A stretch of DNA of 5,250 bases from Candidatus Zixiibacteriota bacterium (lineage in GTDB: Bacteria > Zixibacteria > MSB-5A5 > CAIYYT01), in NCBI GenBank assembly GCA_963205155.1, contig CAUJJY010000373.1:1-5250 (forward strand). The letters are read 5' to 3'. Numbering within the stretch: the stretch's first letter is position 1; each line of letters starts with the position of its first letter. Positions 4,541-5,250 of the stretch are shown one piece after another. Made by a program: the position numbers and the translations under genes. Below the pieces are notes generated by a model. The model ran no database searches, was not told the DNA's origin, and saw only the letters and a list, made by a program, of their open reading frames with translations.

Positions 4541-5250
4541 CTATTTCACCTTCAGCGTGATATTATCAATCAACCTTACCCCGCCGATCCGGCAGGCCAG
4601 ACTGATTGCGACACGCCCGGAGATCTTCGTCAACTCCATTAGGGTATCTTCGTCGGCGACCGATACATAGTCTACTGTCGCCTCCGCCTCTTTAACAAGA
4701 CGGCTCTTTATATAGTTCCTGATCTTTGCGGCGGAGCGTTCGCCGTCATCGATCATCTTGCGCGCCGCAACTAAAGATCGTGGAATAGTCAGCGCCTGGG
4801 AACGACTTAGCTGTTTAAGATACACATTTCGCGAAGACAATGCAAGCTGGTCGCGATCCCGAATTGTCGGAACGATGACAATCTTGGTCGGAATATTGAG
4901 GTCCCGCACCATCTGGCGAATCACAACCGTTTGCTGTAAGTCCTTCTTGCCGAACAAGGCAGCGTCCGGCTGAACAATGTTGAATAGCTTTAATACGACG
5001 GTTGCGACACCCTGAAAATGGCCTGGCCGTGCCGCGCCTTCCAGAACTGTCGCAATTCTATCAGGTACGACATAGGTATCAAATCCCGCCGGATACATCT
5101 CATCTTTACCCGGATTGAAAATGAAATCCACCCCTTCAGCCCTGCACGCTCGACTGTCTTCTTTCCATGTCCGCGGATACTTCGAGTAGTCTTCCTTCGG
5201 CCCAAATTGCGTCGGATTGACAAATATCGACACGACGACAATCTCACCCT
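4541..5250 (-). CDS. panC: Pantothenate synthetase, 5' end outside window (partial)
   Basis: PanC condenses pantoate with beta-alanine using ATP through a pantoyl-adenylate. The last 235 residues are present; by comparison with the E. coli enzyme (283 residues) about 47-50 N-terminal residues, including the HIGH-like MG.LH.GH motif, lie beyond 5250. The GTG at 5233 is an internal valine within VVVSIFVNPTQFGP, not a start. Other family motifs are YPRTWKED, LEGAARPGHFQGVATVV, LFNIVQPDAALFGKKDLQQ (beta-alanine and pantoate site region) and LALSSRN, the KMSKS-like ATP loop. The residue before this loop is Gln (RDQLALSSRN) where most PanC proteins have Gly. The gene ends with TAG one nucleotide before panD, so the two are clearly co-transcribed. 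Confidence 0.97.
   Translation of the reverse strand, partial: GEIVVVSIFVNPTQFGPKEDYSKYPRTWKEDSRACRAEGVDFIFNPGKDEMYPAGFDTYVVPDRIATVLEGAARPGHFQGVATVVLKLFNIVQPDAALFGKKDLQQTVVIRQMVRDLNIPTKIVIVPTIRDRDQLALSSRNVYLKQLSRSQALTIPRSLVAARKMIDDGERSAAKIRNYIKSRLVKEAEATVDYVSVADEDTLMELTKISGRVAISLACRIGGVRLIDNITLKVK

Noticed and set aside
5231..5233. GTG as the start of panC
   Set aside because: It is the last Val of VVVSIFVNPTQF; the frame stays open and homologous upstream to the window edge, so the gene is truncated by the window.

Overview
This window looks like ordinary chromosomal housekeeping DNA from a Gram-negative bacterium with roughly balanced base composition. All genes lie on the minus strand, so transcription runs from high to low coordinates. 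An outer-membrane-bearing lineage is suggested by the exported beta-rich protein at 2862-3371. The gene mix (a stand-alone GlmU-type uridylyltransferase domain beside panCD, a LytR_C-domain membrane protein beside rsfS, then rho and rpmE) makes me think of an uncultured FCB-group bacterium such as Zixibacteria. That placement is a weak inference from memory.

In transcription order: (1) 5250-3440 is a tight cluster of panC (5' end outside the window), panD (1-nt gap) and a GlmU uridylyltransferase-domain protein (GTGA overlap with panD). (2) 3443-3415 is a sigma70-type promoter whose -35 box overlaps the end of that gene; it drives a predicted exported protein of unknown function (3371-2862). 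(3) 2795-1908 holds a membrane-anchored LytR_C-domain protein followed by rsfS, the ribosomal silencing factor. Neither has an ATG, GTG or TTG at a plausible position. The best starts are CTG and ATC, the latter behind a near-perfect Shine-Dalgarno sequence. (4) 1729-482 is a complete rho gene, preceded by a leader of about 180 nt with small hairpins. (5) 481-103 is non-coding DNA with three separate inverted-repeat structures, including a compact three-way-junction repeat. (6) 102-74 is a near-consensus promoter for rpmE (ribosomal protein L31), of which only the first 12 codons are inside the window.

Functionally, the cluster joins pantothenate synthesis (PanC, PanD), UDP-sugar precursor synthesis, ribosome dormancy (RsfS), transcription termination (Rho) and a ribosomal protein. 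Nothing indicates a phage, transposase, CRISPR array or defence system. The most interesting points are the non-canonical starts of the two adjacent genes lytR_C-like and rsfS, and the three-way-junction element between rho and rpmE.
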